This document shows, piece after piece, positions 16,509 through 27,028 of a DNA stretch of 64,000 nt. Below the pieces are notes generated by a model that ran no database searches, was not told the origin of the DNA, and saw only the letters and a list, made by a program, of their open reading frames with translations. Origin of the DNA: Leptospira brenneri (lineage in GTDB: Bacteria > Spirochaetota > Leptospiria > Leptospirales > Leptospiraceae); contig NZ_NPDQ01000002.1 in the NCBI RefSeq assembly GCF_002812125.1, positions 310,001-374,000 on the forward strand, in the 5' to 3' direction. The first letter of the stretch is position 1, and the number at the start of each line of letters is the position of its first letter. A program made the position numbers and the translations under genes.

Positions 16509-18110
16509 TTAAAGTTTGTGAGAAAGGATGGTATCTTGTCTCGAAGGAGTTCTGTCTTCCGGATAATCCGTACTAAAATGAAGCCCACGACTTTCTTTAC
16601 GTAGGAGAGCAGAGCGAACAATTAGTTCTGCCACTTTCACTAAGTTCCGAAGTTCCAATAATTCAATAGAAACCGTGGTTCGGTTGTAATAGTCTTTCAC
16701 TTCCTCGGAGATTAGCTTCAACCTGCGAAGGGCTCTTTCGAGTCGCATATCCGAACGAACAATCCCCACATAATTACTCATGATGGTTTTGATTTCCACC
16801 AAATCATGGGAGATAAGAACCCACTCTTCCGTATTTGTAGTTCCTTCTTTATTCCAATCAGGAATGAGATCTGTTTCTGCGGAATAACTGAGTTTCCCTT
16901 GCGACTCTATATCACCTGCAATGCGATGAGAAAATACAAGACATTCGAGTAAACTATTCGAAGCGAGTCTATTTCCGCCATGTACTCCTGTGCAGGTTGT
17001 CTCTCCACAAGCATATAAGTCTGCAATATTGGTTCGTCCGAGAAGATCGGTCGCCACACCACCGCACATATAATGAGCCGCTGGTACGACAGGGATAGGA
17101 TCTGTTGTGATATCAATTCCTAGTTTTTTACAACGTTCATAAATGGACGGGAAATGGTTGATGATATCGTTGGCGGGTCTATGAGTGATGTCGAGAAGGA
17201 CGTGTGGTTCTCCTCTTTTTTTCATCGTATCGTCTATGGCACGTGCTACGATGTCTCTCGGAGCTAGTTCTCCCATATCATGGTAGTCTTTCATAAAAGG
17301 ACGACCACCTATCTCTCGTAAGATGCCACCATGGCCACGAACTGCTTCTGAAATTAAAAAACTATTTCCTTGTTCATGAAAAAGCGAAGTCGGATGGAAT
17401 TGATAGAATTCCATGTTTTTAACAATGGCACCCGCTCGGTAAGCACTAGCGACTCCATCACCCGTGGCAATGTTTGGATTTGTTGTGTGTAAGTACACTT
17501 GGCCCGCACCACCCGTAGCCAGAATGGTTTTTTTAGCGAGAACAGGAAATACCTCTCCTGTTTCTGTATCTACAATATAAGCACCATAACATCTTAAAGG
17601 AAGATTGTCTTTATCCTTTAAATGATGTTTGGTGATGAGATCCACACAAGCATGGTTTTCTAAAATTTGGATATTTTTGTTAGCATGGACGTGATCAAGT
17701 AGCGACTGTTCTACGGCGCTACCGGTTCTGTCTAGAGAGTGGATGATCCTGTTTTTACTGTGTCCACCTTCGCGGGCTAAATCCAGTTCCCCAGTTTGGT
17801 TTCTGGTAAAAGGGACTCCCAAGTCCAAAAGTTCTCTTACCCGAGTGGGTCCTTCTTCTACAAGGACTCGCACGGCTTCTAAGTCACAAAGACCTGCTCC
17901 AGACTCCAAGGTGTCTTGGATATGTTCTTCGAACTTATCCTTATCATCGAAGACGGAAGCGATTCCGCCTTGGGCATAATTGGTATTGGATTCGTAGTCT
18001 GCTTTTTTTGTTACAACCACTACAGATCCTAGCGGAGCTAGTTTGAGTGCTGTAAAGAGGCCACTCACTCCGCTTCCAATGATCAAAAAATCCGATTTAA
18101 TTCGAGTCAC
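16509..18110 (-). CDS. nadB: L-aspartate oxidase
   Basis: The 533-residue flavoprotein has an N-terminal FAD-binding motif ([16 protein letters not shown]). It also has the NadB/succinate-dehydrogenase flavoprotein segments '[10 protein letters not shown]', 'GGHSKNRI', 'HPTSL' and 'GGVATD' and the C-terminal helical domain. It oxidises L-aspartate to iminoaspartate, the first step of de novo NAD synthesis, with NadA as partner. Fumarate or oxygen serves as acceptor. The C-terminal '[12 protein letters not shown]' is characteristic. nadA and nadC are not next to it. The start at ATG 18110 agrees with the family. Confidence 0.95.
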   Translation of the reverse strand: MTRIKSDFLIIGSGVSGLFTALKLAPLGSVVVVTKKADYESNTNYAQGGIASVFDDKDKFEEHIQDTLESGAGLCDLEAVRVLVEEGPTRVRELLDLGVPFTRNQTGELDLAREGGHSKNRIIHSLDRTGSAVEQSLLDHVHANKNIQILENHACVDLITKHHLKDKDNLPLRCYGAYIVDTETGEVFPVLAKKTILATGGAGQVYLHTTNPNIATGDGVASAYRAGAIVKNMEFYQFHPTSLFHEQGNSFLISEAVRGHGGILREIGGRPFMKDYHDMGELAPRDIVARAIDDTMKKRGEPHVLLDITHRPANDIINHFPSIYERCKKLGIDITTDPIPVVPAAHYMCGGVATDLLGRTNIADLYACGETTCTGVHGGNRLASNSLLECLVFSHRIAGDIESQGKLSYSAETDLIPDWNKEGTTNTEEWVLISHDLVEIKTIMSNYVGIVRSDMRLERALRRLKLISEEVKDYYNRTTVSIELLELRNLVKVAELIVRSALLRKESRGLHFSTDYPEDRTPSRQDTILSHKL

Positions 18111-18164
18111 ATTGTTTCCAATAATTGGTAATGATTTTAATCTTATTCCTTTCGGGATTTAAGA

Positions 18165-20003
18165 TTATTTTGTGTTCAACATTCCTTCAATGTAATCCAA
18201 ACTTCTGATGAGCATATAGTCTGGTTTGATAGCATCATTGGCATGTGATTTTAAGAAAGTATCTGCTTTCCCATTTTTCTTTGCATACTCTTTGATTGCG
18301 TTCACATTGAACTTAGATTTCACAACTCCTTCGTGAGGGATGAGTGGAAGGTGGTTCCACATATCTTCTTCACGATAACGGAAAGGAAATCCGCCATCTG
18401 GTTCTTCCGAAACTTCGATATCAGGAGAAACTCCTACCACTTGGATGGTTTTTCCAGATGGCGAGTAGTAACGTGCGTTGGTGATTTTGAGTAGGTAATC
18501 CGGATTGTTTTCTAAGTTATTTAAACTTTGAACAGTTGCTTTTCCGAAAGTTCTTTCACCTAACAAAATTCCACGACCATGATGTTGGATCGCACTTGCC
18601 ACAATTTCAGAAGCAGAAGCGGATTTGGAGTTGATCATCACTACCATAGGAAGTTTGGTAATGTCTTTGTTTTTGGCATATTTTTCTTCATCGCTACGGA
18701 ATGGAGTTCTTGTGAAGACAATCATTCCTTTTTCGATAAACATATCTGCAATATCAATCGCAAGATCCAAATACCCACCAGAGTTTCCACGTAAGTCTAA
18801 GATGATTGCTTTGAGTGGTTTCCCATCTTCTTTGGCTTTTTGTTCCATTTCCACAACGGCATTAGCAATTTGTGTATCAATTGGTGCTTCGCCAGGACCT
18901 GGTTTTACAAATCCAGTGAGTTTGATATAACCAACTTGAGGATTTTCTTTTACGATATGATGTGTTACGTTTTTAATTGTAATCTTATCACGGATCACTT
19001 CGATATCCGTTTTTCCTGTATTCCCTTTTCTTGTGATGGTAAGAACCACTTTCGTTGCTTTTGGTCCTTTGATTTTTTTAACCACTTTATCAAGAGAAAG
19101 ATTTTTAATCACCTTTCCATCTACGGCAACAATGGTATCACCACTGCGAATTCCGGCACGAACGGCTGGACTTCCTTCTAATGGATTTTCAACAACGACT
19201 TCTCGGCTACCACCACCTGATAGAATCGCTCCAATTCCTTCAAAGGAACCATCACTGATTTTGGCCATGGACTCTTCCCACATTTCTTTCAAGAAAACAT
19301 TGGAATGTGGATCAAGAGAATTCAGATAACCATTGGCAGCAGCAAGAAACACTTGTTCCATGCTAAATTCTTTTTTATCTTCCTCTTCTTCGGGAAGTTC
19401 CCCATCAAGTTCTACAAGTCCTTTGAGAACAGGAGTTTTGTAAGTTTCCAAATTGTCTTGGATGTAGGAGATAACTCGGTCAAATTCTTTACGTGAAAAA
19501 TTAATTTCTTCCCATTTTGACGCGATCACTGATTTTTTCAGTTTTTCTTTTTCGATCAGTTTTTTAAGTTCTGCGTCCGAAAGTTTTCTGTTTTCGTTTT
19601 TCTTTAGTTTCTCTTTTTGAATTTTTTCTACGAGAGTATAATCAGGATCAAATAACACGAATTTATCGGAAGGTGAAATTTTGAAAGTTTTTCCTGGCCA
19701 GAGGTCTTCCTTTTCATCGTATTTTTCTCTTTCGTTGAAATAACTTTCTGGATAAATATAAAGTGGGTGAGGCATACTAAGAGCGGCAAAGGATGCAGCA
19801 TCTGTGAAAGCTCGGTTTTTATTGATACTTTTATCAATATAGTACTTATCTACAGATTTGACCACTGTTTCAAAGTCTTGGTAGGTAAAATTGGTTACAC
19901 GATTCGGGGCTTTTTTGGCTTCCGGTTCGCAGGAAATGAATCCTACTGGAAGGGCAAAACTGAGTAGGGTGAAAAAGGAAAGTAGGTAAACAATTCGTTT
20001 CAA
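18165..20003 (-). CDS. ctpA: Carboxyl-terminal processing protease, S41 family, probable lipoprotein
   Basis: The 612-residue protein has a lipoprotein-like leader ending at C25 ('GFISC'). A helical region (about 40-240) is followed by a PDZ domain (about 250-330) and an S41 catalytic domain with S463 in 'SKSASASE', K488 in 'FGKAT' and Q492, the 25-residue S-K spacing of Prc. It probably cleaves C-termini of periplasmic or outer-membrane proteins. At 612 residues it is longer than typical CtpA (about 400), because of the extended N-terminal region. It is divergent from the TPR lipoprotein gene at 20116 across 112 bases. Confidence 0.92.
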   Translation of the reverse strand: MKRIVYLLSFFTLLSFALPVGFISCEPEAKKAPNRVTNFTYQDFETVVKSVDKYYIDKSINKNRAFTDAASFAALSMPHPLYIYPESYFNEREKYDEKEDLWPGKTFKISPSDKFVLFDPDYTLVEKIQKEKLKKNENRKLSDAELKKLIEKEKLKKSVIASKWEEINFSRKEFDRVISYIQDNLETYKTPVLKGLVELDGELPEEEEDKKEFSMEQVFLAAANGYLNSLDPHSNVFLKEMWEESMAKISDGSFEGIGAILSGGGSREVVVENPLEGSPAVRAGIRSGDTIVAVDGKVIKNLSLDKVVKKIKGPKATKVVLTITRKGNTGKTDIEVIRDKITIKNVTHHIVKENPQVGYIKLTGFVKPGPGEAPIDTQIANAVVEMEQKAKEDGKPLKAIILDLRGNSGGYLDLAIDIADMFIEKGMIVFTRTPFRSDEEKYAKNKDITKLPMVVMINSKSASASEIVASAIQHHGRGILLGERTFGKATVQSLNNLENNPDYLLKITNARYYSPSGKTIQVVGVSPDIEVSEEPDGGFPFRYREEDMWNHLPLIPHEGVVKSKFNVNAIKEYAKKNGKADTFLKSHANDAIKPDYMLIRSLDYIEGMLNTK

Positions 20004-20115
20004 GGGAACTCTCGTAAAGTGGATAGATTATCCTAAGAATTTCCGATTTTCCAGTCCATGCAACTCAAAAAAAATCGGGACAAATCTGGGACACACGTAT
20101 ATCATAGACGGTGTC

Positions 20116-21123
20116 ATGCGTCCTTTCGTTGTCCTGATTTTTGCTCTTTCCCTTGGGTTTTGTACTTCGGAACCACAAAAGAATCCGACCCGGGATCCGT
20201 ACAGTTTGGAAACTCTCATCTTTTTGGAAGAGGTGCTTTTGGATGTATGGGAATCTTCGGAAACCAGAGAAGGGGCTATGTCTCGACTAAGATACGTTTG
20301 CCGAACTCGGGATACTGACGATGGATACTTGTGTTACACTTGGGGTTTACTCGAATACCACCGAGGAAATTATGCAGAGAGTTATACTGCCTTTAGAAAG
20401 GCTCTAGAAAAAAATCCAAACGATAGTCTTTATAAAAATATGATGCGGATTTCCGCAGAAAAATCAGGGAATTTACCAGATTTAAGAGCACATTCACGGG
20501 ATGGAGAGGTTTTGGCCGTATTTACAGAAACACAAAAACTCTGTAAGGAAAACAAACCACCCGAATTTGCCTCTTTTCGATTTCTGGCCGAACGAGGGGT
20601 TCTTACCAAAGAATCAATGCGACGGGGAGTCCTTGCTGATTGTTTCCAACGTTTGAGTGATGGAGATAAGTCTACCCTCCAAAAAGAAATTCGCATTTCC
20701 TCTCTTTCTTACAAGGAACGCCTTTATGCTGATCAAATGAAGTCCGATCCTTTTTCTCGCATTTGGGACACTGCGAGTTATCACCGTGGCGAATCAGCAA
20801 AAGAAGCAGTGGGAGCAAGTGCGGGAGTGGTTTCTGTCAATTCCTCCCTTGGAACGGAAGGGGGAACTCCTACCGAGACATCGATGGCAAAGTCAGGAGT
20901 TCCGATCACGGATGCTTGGAAAAAAGTGAAACTTGCCTCTGCTTCTGGAAATGAATCGCAAGGCAGAGAAGGCCTTCGTAGTTTTTTATCAGAGATCCAA
21001 TCAGCAAAACGAAAGGGAAAATTAGAAGGGCAGTTGGCCCTTGCTTTGGAAAGAGCTGCAAAACTACTTTTGGAACAAGACCCACAGTATTCTAAACTTC
21101 GATTCCTTGCGAAAGAACTTTGA
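20116..21123 (+). CDS. TPR-containing lipoprotein
   Basis: The 335-residue product begins with a short signal peptide and lipobox ending at C16 ('LGFC'). Residues about 60-115 form a TPR-like pair ('GLLEYHRGNYAESYTAFRKA'). The remainder is helical with a low-complexity Gly/Ser/Glu linker near 235-270. It is probably anchored in the inner or outer membrane as a scaffold. Its last 32 bases overlap the 3' end of pdxJ on the opposite strand. I know no specific function. Confidence 0.78.
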   Translation: MRPFVVLIFALSLGFCTSEPQKNPTRDPYSLETLIFLEEVLLDVWESSETREGAMSRLRYVCRTRDTDDGYLCYTWGLLEYHRGNYAESYTAFRKALEKNPNDSLYKNMMRISAEKSGNLPDLRAHSRDGEVLAVFTETQKLCKENKPPEFASFRFLAERGVLTKESMRRGVLADCFQRLSDGDKSTLQKEIRISSLSYKERLYADQMKSDPFSRIWDTASYHRGESAKEAVGASAGVVSVNSSLGTEGGTPTETSMAKSGVPITDAWKKVKLASASGNESQGREGLRSFLSEIQSAKRKGKLEGQLALALERAAKLLLEQDPQYSKLRFLAKEL

Positions 21124-21871
21124 GATAATTCTGAATGGTGGTTTCCATACCATCAATGAGACTTTGGCTCACCAGTCTATGCCCAATTGAAACCTCCGCC
21201 AAATGAGGGAGTTTAGCAAAAACTTTTAAGTTGTTTGTATCCAAATCATGCCCCGCATTCACAGCTAACCCTAGTTTGTTTGCTTCGATGGCTGCAGTTT
21301 CATAACTTTTAAAACTAGATTTCCCTTCTTCAGGAGATTTGTCATAAGCATAAGCGAAAGGCCCTGTGTAGAGTTCAATTCGCTGGGCTCCGAGTTCTTT
21401 TACCAGTGGGTATTGTGAAAAATCTGTTTCCATAAACAAGGAAACTCTGATCCCTTCGTCGGTTAATTTTTTGACCATTGGTTCCAAAGTTTGGAACACT
21501 GTTTTGTTTTTTAAGTCGAACCCATGGTCGGAAGTGATTTCTCCTGGTTTGACAGGAACCAGCGTTGCTTGGTCTGGTTTTGCCGCAAGAACCAGGTCCA
21601 AAAAACGTTCACTTGGTTCCCCTTCGATATTGAATTCTTTCTCGGGAAACCCATCCCTCACTAATTTTTCATTATAAGACTTTAGAAAATTTTGTAATTC
21701 GAATACATCTTGTTTGGTGATATGCCTTTCATCTTCTCTGGGATGGATGGTGATGCCGTGGGCACCCGTGTTTAGAATGATCTCAGAAATTTGAATGACA
21801 CTGGGAATGGATCCACCACGAGAATTGCGCAAGGTGGCGATCTTGTTGACATTGACACTTAATTGGGTCAT
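21092..21871 (-). CDS. pdxJ: Pyridoxine 5'-phosphate synthase
   Basis: The 259-residue TIM-barrel enzyme starts 'QLSVNVNKIATLRNSRGG', the PdxJ N-terminal active-site strand. It continues with 'GAHGITIHPREDERHI' (phosphate and substrate binding), a catalytic Glu region and 'VNAGHDLDTNNL'. It condenses 1-deoxyxylulose-5-phosphate with 3-amino-2-oxopropyl phosphate to make pyridoxine phosphate in the DXP-dependent vitamin B6 pathway. I chose ATG 21871; an upstream ATG at 21892 would add seven Phe-rich residues. The 3' end overlaps the convergent TPR lipoprotein gene by 32 bases. Confidence 0.94.
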   Translation of the reverse strand: MTQLSVNVNKIATLRNSRGGSIPSVIQISEIILNTGAHGITIHPREDERHITKQDVFELQNFLKSYNEKLVRDGFPEKEFNIEGEPSERFLDLVLAAKPDQATLVPVKPGEITSDHGFDLKNKTVFQTLEPMVKKLTDEGIRVSLFMETDFSQYPLVKELGAQRIELYTGPFAYAYDKSPEEGKSSFKSYETAAIEANKLGLAVNAGHDLDTNNLKVFAKLPHLAEVSIGHRLVSQSLIDGMETTIQNYLKVLSQGIEV

Positions 21872-21975
21872 AGGAAAAAAAAAACTTTTCATTAATTTTC
21901 ATCCAGGAGAAAACCGTCCAATTTCAAAAAGGTTGTCCCTGAGAGGGGATTTCCAAAACTGTCAAAAGTACGTTT

Positions 21976-22479
21976 ATGGTCGCAAAAAAAGCAGTCAAGA
22001 AGCAGGCTCCGCCCAAGAAAAAAGCGGTAGCCAAAGAAAAACCCAAGGACTCGAAGTCCGCTTCCCCGAAGGAAGATAAAAAAAAGGCCGTAGCCGGCTC
22101 TAAGGCCCCTGCTACGAAGGCGAAAGCCGTCCCAGCCCCTAAAACGGCCCCAGCCGCTGTGAAAGACAAACCGGCTCCCGTGGTTAAGGCTCCTCCCGTC
22201 AAAATCGATCCGAACAACCCACTCGGCAAAAAATTCAATTGTTACTCTTGTGGGACCAAGTTCTACGATTTGTACAAACCGGAAAAAAAATGCCCGAAAT
22301 GTGGGGCAGATCAATTGGCAAAACCCGCAATCAAATCGCGAATGGCAGCCATTCGTAGTTCCGAATATGAAGTGGAAGAAGAGGAAGAGCCAGTTCTAGA
22401 AGATGACGAACTCATGGAAGAAACAGAAGAATTGGAAGAGACCGAAGAAGAGGAGGTCGTAGCCGAGGAAGAGGAGTGA
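21976..22479 (+). CDS. FYDLN-type zinc-ribbon protein with basic N-terminal and acidic C-terminal tails
   Basis: The 167-residue protein has three parts. Residues 1-78 are a Lys/Ala/Pro-rich disordered basic tail. The central zinc ribbon has C89-x2-C92 and C106-x2-C109 with 'GTKFYDLYK', the FYDLN family signature. Residues 132-167 are a Glu-rich acidic tail. The basic arm suggests nucleic-acid contact, but the family's role is unknown. It is first in a coupled set: its TGA overlaps the GTG start of miaA (GTGA), with hfq beyond. Link to RNA metabolism is inferred from neighbours only. Confidence 0.85.
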   Translation: MVAKKAVKKQAPPKKKAVAKEKPKDSKSASPKEDKKKAVAGSKAPATKAKAVPAPKTAPAAVKDKPAPVVKAPPVKIDPNNPLGKKFNCYSCGTKFYDLYKPEKKCPKCGADQLAKPAIKSRMAAIRSSEYEVEEEEEPVLEDDELMEETEELEETEEEEVVAEEEE

Positions 22480-23366
22480 TTCTCCCCGTCCTTGGTGGCC
22501 CTACCGGTTCTGGAAAGACCGCTCTCACTCAAACTCTCGACCCCAAACGTTTTGAAATTGTTTCTTTTGACTCACGCCAAGTCTACCGGGATCTTCCGGT
22601 AGGCACGACGGCCCCCACTCTCCAAGAGTCCACGTATATCCCCCACTCACTGATTGGTTTTTTGAACGCAAATGAATCCATCAACGCGAGTCAGTTTTCC
22701 CTTTGGGCAAGAAAAGCCATTGAAGACATTCGAGCCCGAGGTAAAATTCCCTTTCTCATTGGAGGCACTGGGTTCTACCTCCGAGCCTTTCTTTTAGGTA
22801 TGTATCCCGTACCAAATGTACCCAAAGAAATAAAAGATTATGTACTCGAACTTCCTTTGGAAGAAGCAAGGGCAGAACTTTTTGCAAAAGATCCAATTGC
22901 CCTAGCCTCTTTGTCACCACAAGATGGATACAGAATCAAAAGGGCTTTGGAAGTTGTGCTCACGGGAGTTTTGTGGTCTGATGTTTCCTCGGAAACTGTT
23001 GGAGGGTATTTAAGCGATTACCCAAATGTCCAAGTGGTTGGACATTGGTTGGATTGGCCCCGAGAAATCCTCTACCAAAGGATCAACCAAAGAGTAGGTG
23101 AGATCGCCACGGGTATGTTAGCGGAGACAAAAGAAGTAATTTCCAGGTATGGATCTGACTGTCCGGGCCTACGTACTTTAGGTTATAATTTTGCGCTTGC
23201 TTTCTTAAATGGAACCATAGACAGTAATACATTCATTGAACAGCTGGCTCAAAGCCATAGAAATTATGCGAAACGACAGATCACTTGGTTCAAAAAAGAT
23301 CCGTTACTTTCACCCATTTCCTTCGAAGCAGCCGTCCAATTGTATACAAATATAGATAAAATATAG
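22476..23366 (+). CDS. miaA: tRNA dimethylallyltransferase
   Basis: The 296-residue enzyme has the P-loop [11 protein letters not shown] (residues 7-17) and the MiaA segments '[13 protein letters not shown]' and '[12 protein letters not shown]'. It transfers a dimethylallyl group to N6 of A37 in tRNAs reading UNN codons, the substrate for MiaB. Translation starts at GTG 22476, overlapping the upstream stop by three bases; the P-loop lies only seven residues from it, so no later start is possible. hfq follows 21 bases downstream, as in many Proteobacteria. Confidence 0.96.
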   Translation: MILPVLGGPTGSGKTALTQTLDPKRFEIVSFDSRQVYRDLPVGTTAPTLQESTYIPHSLIGFLNANESINASQFSLWARKAIEDIRARGKIPFLIGGTGFYLRAFLLGMYPVPNVPKEIKDYVLELPLEEARAELFAKDPIALASLSPQDGYRIKRALEVVLTGVLWSDVSSETVGGYLSDYPNVQVVGHWLDWPREILYQRINQRVGEIATGMLAETKEVISRYGSDCPGLRTLGYNFALAFLNGTIDSNTFIEQLAQSHRNYAKRQITWFKKDPLLSPISFEAAVQLYTNIDKI

Positions 23367-23387
23367 AGAAAACACTCGGGATTTCCA

Positions 23388-23639
23388 ATGTCGGCAAAAA
23401 ATAATATCCAAGACCAACTTCTAAATACAGCAAGAAAGGAGAAAATCGATCTCACCATCTACTTGTTAAACGGAGTTCCGCTGAAAGGAAAGGTTGTTAG
23501 TTTTGACAACTTCACCATCATCTTAGAAAACGATAACAAACAGAATTTGGTGTACAAACACGCGATTTCTACCATTATCCCAGCAAAACCCATCAAACTC
23601 CATACTGAAGATGCACCAAAAGAAGGTGGCGGAGCCTAA
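23388..23639 (+). CDS. hfq: RNA chaperone Hfq
   Basis: The 83-residue protein has the Sm1 motif (residues about 18-50, '[18 protein letters not shown]') and a nearly canonical Sm2 motif '[10 protein letters not shown]'. The N-terminal 'IQDQLLN' helix contains the conserved Gln of the proximal face. The homohexamer binds U-rich sRNA tails and A-rich mRNA segments to promote pairing. The C-terminal tail is short (about 15 residues). Its position after miaA is a widely conserved synteny and supports the call. Confidence 0.97.
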   Translation: MSAKNNIQDQLLNTARKEKIDLTIYLLNGVPLKGKVVSFDNFTIILENDNKQNLVYKHAISTIIPAKPIKLHTEDAPKEGGGA

Positions 23640-23691
23640 TTCTTTTCTGGTTTTCCTCTGTTTCCCTTTCTAAATTCTGGTTCCAAACCCT

Positions 23692-24762
23692 ATGGCAAAA
23701 TTACCAAAAGAATCCCCGGTTGTTCTCATTATGGCTGGTGGAAAGGGAGAGAGGTTTTGGCCTCGCTCTCGTACCAATTCTCCTAAACAACTCCAGAAAG
23801 TTTATTCCAATAAAACGCTTCTCCGCGAGACCATAGATCGCGCACTCACCATCACCACCCTAGACAGAATTTATATTGGAACCAATGCTAACTTAAAAGC
23901 AGAGATCCTAAAAAAAGATCCAAAGTTTCCTTCCACCAATTTCATCTTAGAACCGGAAGGAAAAAACACGGCTCCGATCATTGCTCTTTCGGCTCTTTAT
24001 TTCCAGAAAAAATTTGGAAATCCCAACTTAATCGTTTTGTCGGCGGACGCCTTTATTGATCCGATTAAAGAATTTACCAAGACCATTGAGCAGGCCTTAT
24101 ACGAGACAGAAAATGGAATGGTTCTACTCGGAGTGAAACCAAACCGGCCAGAAGTGGGATATGGTTATATCAGTACCGGAAAACCAACTGATGTAGGTTA
24201 TACGGTAAAAGCTTTTTTCGAAAAACCGGATTTTAAAACTGCTCTAAAATACATCAAAAAGAAGAATTTTTATTGGAACCCGGGCATTTTCCTTTTCCGC
24301 ACAGAAACCATTCTTTCGGAATTAGAACGCCACGCTCCTCATATCTTAAATCCTTTAAAAAATGGATTTCCTTTTAAGAGTTTTGGGGATTTAAAAACAG
24401 CCTTCCAAATGCTTCCTTCTGAGGCGATTGACACTGCCATTATGGAAAAATCCAATCGGATCCGAATGGTAGAGGCCACTTTCAATTGGGATGATGTTGG
24501 GTCTTGGATGTCTTTGGAAAGAATCTTACCTGGTGATAAAGAAAAAAACCACCACCAAGGAAAAGAGGTTCTTTATCACAAAGCTTCAGGGAATATTTCT
24601 TCGGTGCAGAAGGAACTCATTGCCTTTCTGGGTGTGAAGGATCTCATCGTTGTGGAAGAACCAGATGTTTTACTCGTTACTTCACGTGATGGAGTTGGGG
24701 ACATCAAAGCGATGTTATCCACAATGAGGAAAAATAAAGTTTTACAAAAGTACCTCGACTAG
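23692..24762 (+). CDS. manC: Mannose-1-phosphate guanylyltransferase
   Basis: The 356-residue nucleotidyltransferase has the pyrophosphorylase signature '[14 protein letters not shown]' near residue 15. It also shows 'VGYGYI', 'FFEKP' and 'NPGIFLF', as in GDP-mannose pyrophosphorylases. It makes GDP-mannose from mannose-1-phosphate and GTP for LPS or glycan synthesis. It lacks the C-terminal phosphomannose isomerase domain of bifunctional AlgA/ManC (about 470-480 residues), so it is the monofunctional short form. The next gene (30 aa) starts 37 bases downstream. Confidence 0.9.
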   Translation: MAKLPKESPVVLIMAGGKGERFWPRSRTNSPKQLQKVYSNKTLLRETIDRALTITTLDRIYIGTNANLKAEILKKDPKFPSTNFILEPEGKNTAPIIALSALYFQKKFGNPNLIVLSADAFIDPIKEFTKTIEQALYETENGMVLLGVKPNRPEVGYGYISTGKPTDVGYTVKAFFEKPDFKTALKYIKKKNFYWNPGIFLFRTETILSELERHAPHILNPLKNGFPFKSFGDLKTAFQMLPSEAIDTAIMEKSNRIRMVEATFNWDDVGSWMSLERILPGDKEKNHHQGKEVLYHKASGNISSVQKELIAFLGVKDLIVVEEPDVLLVTSRDGVGDIKAMLSTMRKNKVLQKYLD

Positions 24763-24799
24763 AAATTTGACAGAACAGGCTTGATATAAGGAGGAAGGA

Positions 24800-24892
24800 A
24801 TGCCTTCCGGAAAAAAGAGAAAGCGTAGAAAAATCGCAACACACAAACGTAAGAAAAAACGCAGAGCCAACAGACACAAAAAGAAGAAATAA
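24800..24892 (+). CDS. 30-aa AURKAIP1/COX24-domain protein (bS22/mS38-like ribosomal protein)
   Basis: A 30-residue product, MPSGKKRKRRKI followed by more Lys/Arg, with 19 of 30 residues Lys or Arg. This is the pattern of bacterial AURKAIP1/COX24-domain peptides, homologous to mycobacterial bS22 and mitochondrial mS38, which bind the small subunit near the decoding region. A perfect anti-SD complement AAGGAGG (24788-24794) ends five bases before the ATG, one of the strongest ribosome sites in the window, which supports high expression. It is too short for most gene finders. Confidence 0.87.
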   Translation: MPSGKKRKRRKIATHKRKKKRRANRHKKKK

Positions 24893-24933
24893 TCTTTCTT
24901 CAGTGACTTTCTTTTTCCTCCGATAGATTTGTT

Positions 24934-25671
24934 ATGAAACAAGTCTGGAGGAAACAGAAACCCCGCACCCCCGGTTTCATCCGAGCATTTACCATGGAAA
25001 CACCTCTCGGGGATGTCCTGGAGGCTGAGTTCAACTTTCACGAACGTCTCGTTCGTTTAGCTGTCGAAATCAAAGAAGAGAAGGGTCGTATGTATGGTGC
25101 CACCGTAAAAAATGGTACCGTACAAGCTGAGAAGGATATTACTTCTGGGCGTGCTTATCCCGTCTTTCGGAAGATTTGGCCCTTTCGAGAATACTTTAGT
25201 ACCCTCCCCGATAAAGACATGCTTGCATGCATTGGTGGGGCGTACGAAATTTATCCCCCGTTTACTCCTGATGCTCAAGAAAAAGGTCGTTCCCAAAGAT
25301 TTCCTTTGGAATCAGCGCTCTTTCCTTCCACTCGTTATGATTCTATTTTTGGGATCGTCCGTGAAACTCGGTTCCAACGTTGGAGAAGGGAAAGAAGGGA
25401 GGCTAGAGAGGCACGAGGATCGCTCTGGTTGCGTTTTAAGAGGCGAGTCTGGGGTGATTTGCAAGATATCTGCATGGGCATCGGATTTGGATGTTTGGTC
25501 TATTATCTCTACTATGATTATGTCGTATTAGGTCTCACTCTTGGGTTTTTGGGAATGGCGGCTGGCCTTCTCGATTTTCTTGTGAGAAAACGTTCGGTCT
25601 TAATGACAAAAGTGTTGTCATTTCTGAGTTTCGGTTCATATTTTTTCTACAACGGCTACGTCTACTTCTAA
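24934..25671 (+). CDS. Hypothetical protein with C-terminal membrane segments
   Basis: The 245-residue product is soluble and basic over residues 1-175, with an Arg-rich stretch around 150-170 ('RWRRERREAREARG'). Three TM helices follow from about 180 to 243. It has no signal peptide, so the N-terminal domain is probably cytoplasmic. It ends 29 bases before cheW. I recognise no domain, and a link to chemotaxis would be speculation from position only. Confidence 0.7.
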   Translation: MKQVWRKQKPRTPGFIRAFTMETPLGDVLEAEFNFHERLVRLAVEIKEEKGRMYGATVKNGTVQAEKDITSGRAYPVFRKIWPFREYFSTLPDKDMLACIGGAYEIYPPFTPDAQEKGRSQRFPLESALFPSTRYDSIFGIVRETRFQRWRRERREAREARGSLWLRFKRRVWGDLQDICMGIGFGCLVYYLYYDYVVLGLTLGFLGMAAGLLDFLVRKRSVLMTKVLSFLSFGSYFFYNGYVYF

Positions 25672-25700
25672 TACGTAGTCTAGAACTGTAGAAAAGTTAT

Positions 25701-26177
25701 ATGGCAAAAGAAACATCATCGGCAAATCAATTCATTCATGAGCAGTACATTATATTCAATTTGGGCGATGAAGAGTATGCCATCCCCATTACGATTGTTG
25801 AAGAAATTGTCAAAATCACCAACCTAATTCGTGTTCCACAATCCAAAAGTTTCTTTGCGGGAATTATGGACATTCGTGGAAAAGTAGTTCGAATGATTGA
25901 CCTTGCCAAACGTCTGAACATCAAAAATATTACGGAGACAGCTGACCGGGCCATCGTCATCAATGTCTCTGGTAAGTCGATTGGTGTGATTGTGGACAAG
26001 GTCTCTCATGTGGTTCATTTTCCAGCAAACCAGGTGGACCCACCTCCACCATCAGTGAAAGGAATATCCTCTAGATACATCACTGGTGTAGGTAAAAAGG
26101 ACAATCGGTTCATCATCCTCATCGATATTGAAAAAATCCTAACGGTCGAAGAAGTTACTGAGTTAGCAACTGCCTAA
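25701..26177 (+). CDS. cheW: CheW-like chemotaxis coupling protein
   Basis: The 158-residue protein is a single CheW domain with two SH3-like beta barrels ('[16 protein letters not shown]', '[19 protein letters not shown]', '[14 protein letters not shown]'). CheW links chemoreceptors to the CheA kinase in polar arrays. It is not next to cheA here; a chemoreceptor lies about 3 kb away at 28905. Leptospira carry several CheW paralogues, so this could serve an alternative array. Confidence 0.92.
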   Translation: MAKETSSANQFIHEQYIIFNLGDEEYAIPITIVEEIVKITNLIRVPQSKSFFAGIMDIRGKVVRMIDLAKRLNIKNITETADRAIVINVSGKSIGVIVDKVSHVVHFPANQVDPPPPSVKGISSRYITGVGKKDNRFIILIDIEKILTVEEVTELATA

Positions 26178-26215
26178 CTTCCAACCTGAAAGGTTTATAT
26201 TCGAAATAATCATTT

Positions 26216-26932
26216 ATGATCATCTCTAAGTTTTATTATTTAAGAAAGAATTTATACTCCATGGCAGAACTTGTTTTGGAGCAGGTGATTCTCTTAAGTG
26301 AAGCTTTGGAAGACGATGACTATGCCCAAGCAGAACGGATTGTCGAAAGAGATGATCTCATTGATGACTTGGAAAAAGAAAATGATAACCTTTCCCAAAA
26401 TGCAATTTTAGAAGCGGTGAGCAATCGAAACATTCTGGGTATGGGTGATGTGGATAACGACATCGTTTTAAAAAAAGACCCTTTGCGTTTTGCTCTTTCT
26501 GCCATTCGGATTACAAGGAACATGGAAAGGATGGGAGACCAAGTGGTGAACTGTGCGGATGTCTTTCGTCATAAAACCATTCGTAAAGGTCTCTTTAAAA
26601 ATGAAGAACCTATGACTCTCATTTTATCTCGTGTGACCACACTTGCCGGTATGGCTATCGAATCTCTTGTGGAAGAAAAAGAAAGATTTATGGGAAGTGT
26701 CAATACTTTAGAAGATGAATTGAATGCACTTTGTGACCAAGCCTTCCATAAGTATCGCTGTGTTCCTGATATGGAGAAACAAGAATTTGCCGATGTGTAT
26801 CGCATCATTCTCGCTTTAGAAAGATTAGGTGATTATGCAGTGAATGTTGCAGAAGAACTCGTTCGACTGAATACCGGTAAAGACATTCGTCACTTGGAAA
26901 ATATTGGTACTAACCGTTCCTCTTATCAATAA
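26216..26932 (+). CDS. phoU: PhoU-family regulator
   Basis: A 238-residue all-helical protein with two PhoU three-helix units. Each has the acidic metal-binding pattern: '[18 protein letters not shown]' in the first, '[15 protein letters not shown]' in the second. PhoU represses phosphate uptake and PhoR signalling by contacting the Pst transporter. No pst genes or phoBR are adjacent; instead it follows cheW. ATG 26216 has no clear ribosome site, and ATG 26261 is an alternative, but the first helix of the fold begins before it. Confidence 0.88.
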   Translation: MIISKFYYLRKNLYSMAELVLEQVILLSEALEDDDYAQAERIVERDDLIDDLEKENDNLSQNAILEAVSNRNILGMGDVDNDIVLKKDPLRFALSAIRITRNMERMGDQVVNCADVFRHKTIRKGLFKNEEPMTLILSRVTTLAGMAIESLVEEKERFMGSVNTLEDELNALCDQAFHKYRCVPDMEKQEFADVYRIILALERLGDYAVNVAEELVRLNTGKDIRHLENIGTNRSSYQ

Positions 26933-26957
26933 CTAAGACTAAACAATTTGAACGTTT

Positions 26958-26984
26958 TAAAGATGGATGTCTAATCCATCTTTA
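26958..26984. terminator. Bidirectional terminator after phoU
   Basis: TAAAGATGGAT and ATCCATCTTTA pair perfectly (11 bp, loop GTCTA). The stem can extend outward through AACG/CGTT with a bulge. It separates the convergent phoU and lipoprotein genes. Confidence 0.75.
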
Positions 26985-27028
26985 TCGTTTAGAAGTCTTA
27001 AATTGATTTTTGGAATTTTAAATTTGTT

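Noticed and set aside
22311..22532. Ser-rich open frame opposite the acidic tail of the zinc-ribbon protein.
   Set aside because: It is the mirror of the Glu-codon run (GAA/GAG read as TTC/CTC/TCT) and overlaps two coupled genes.
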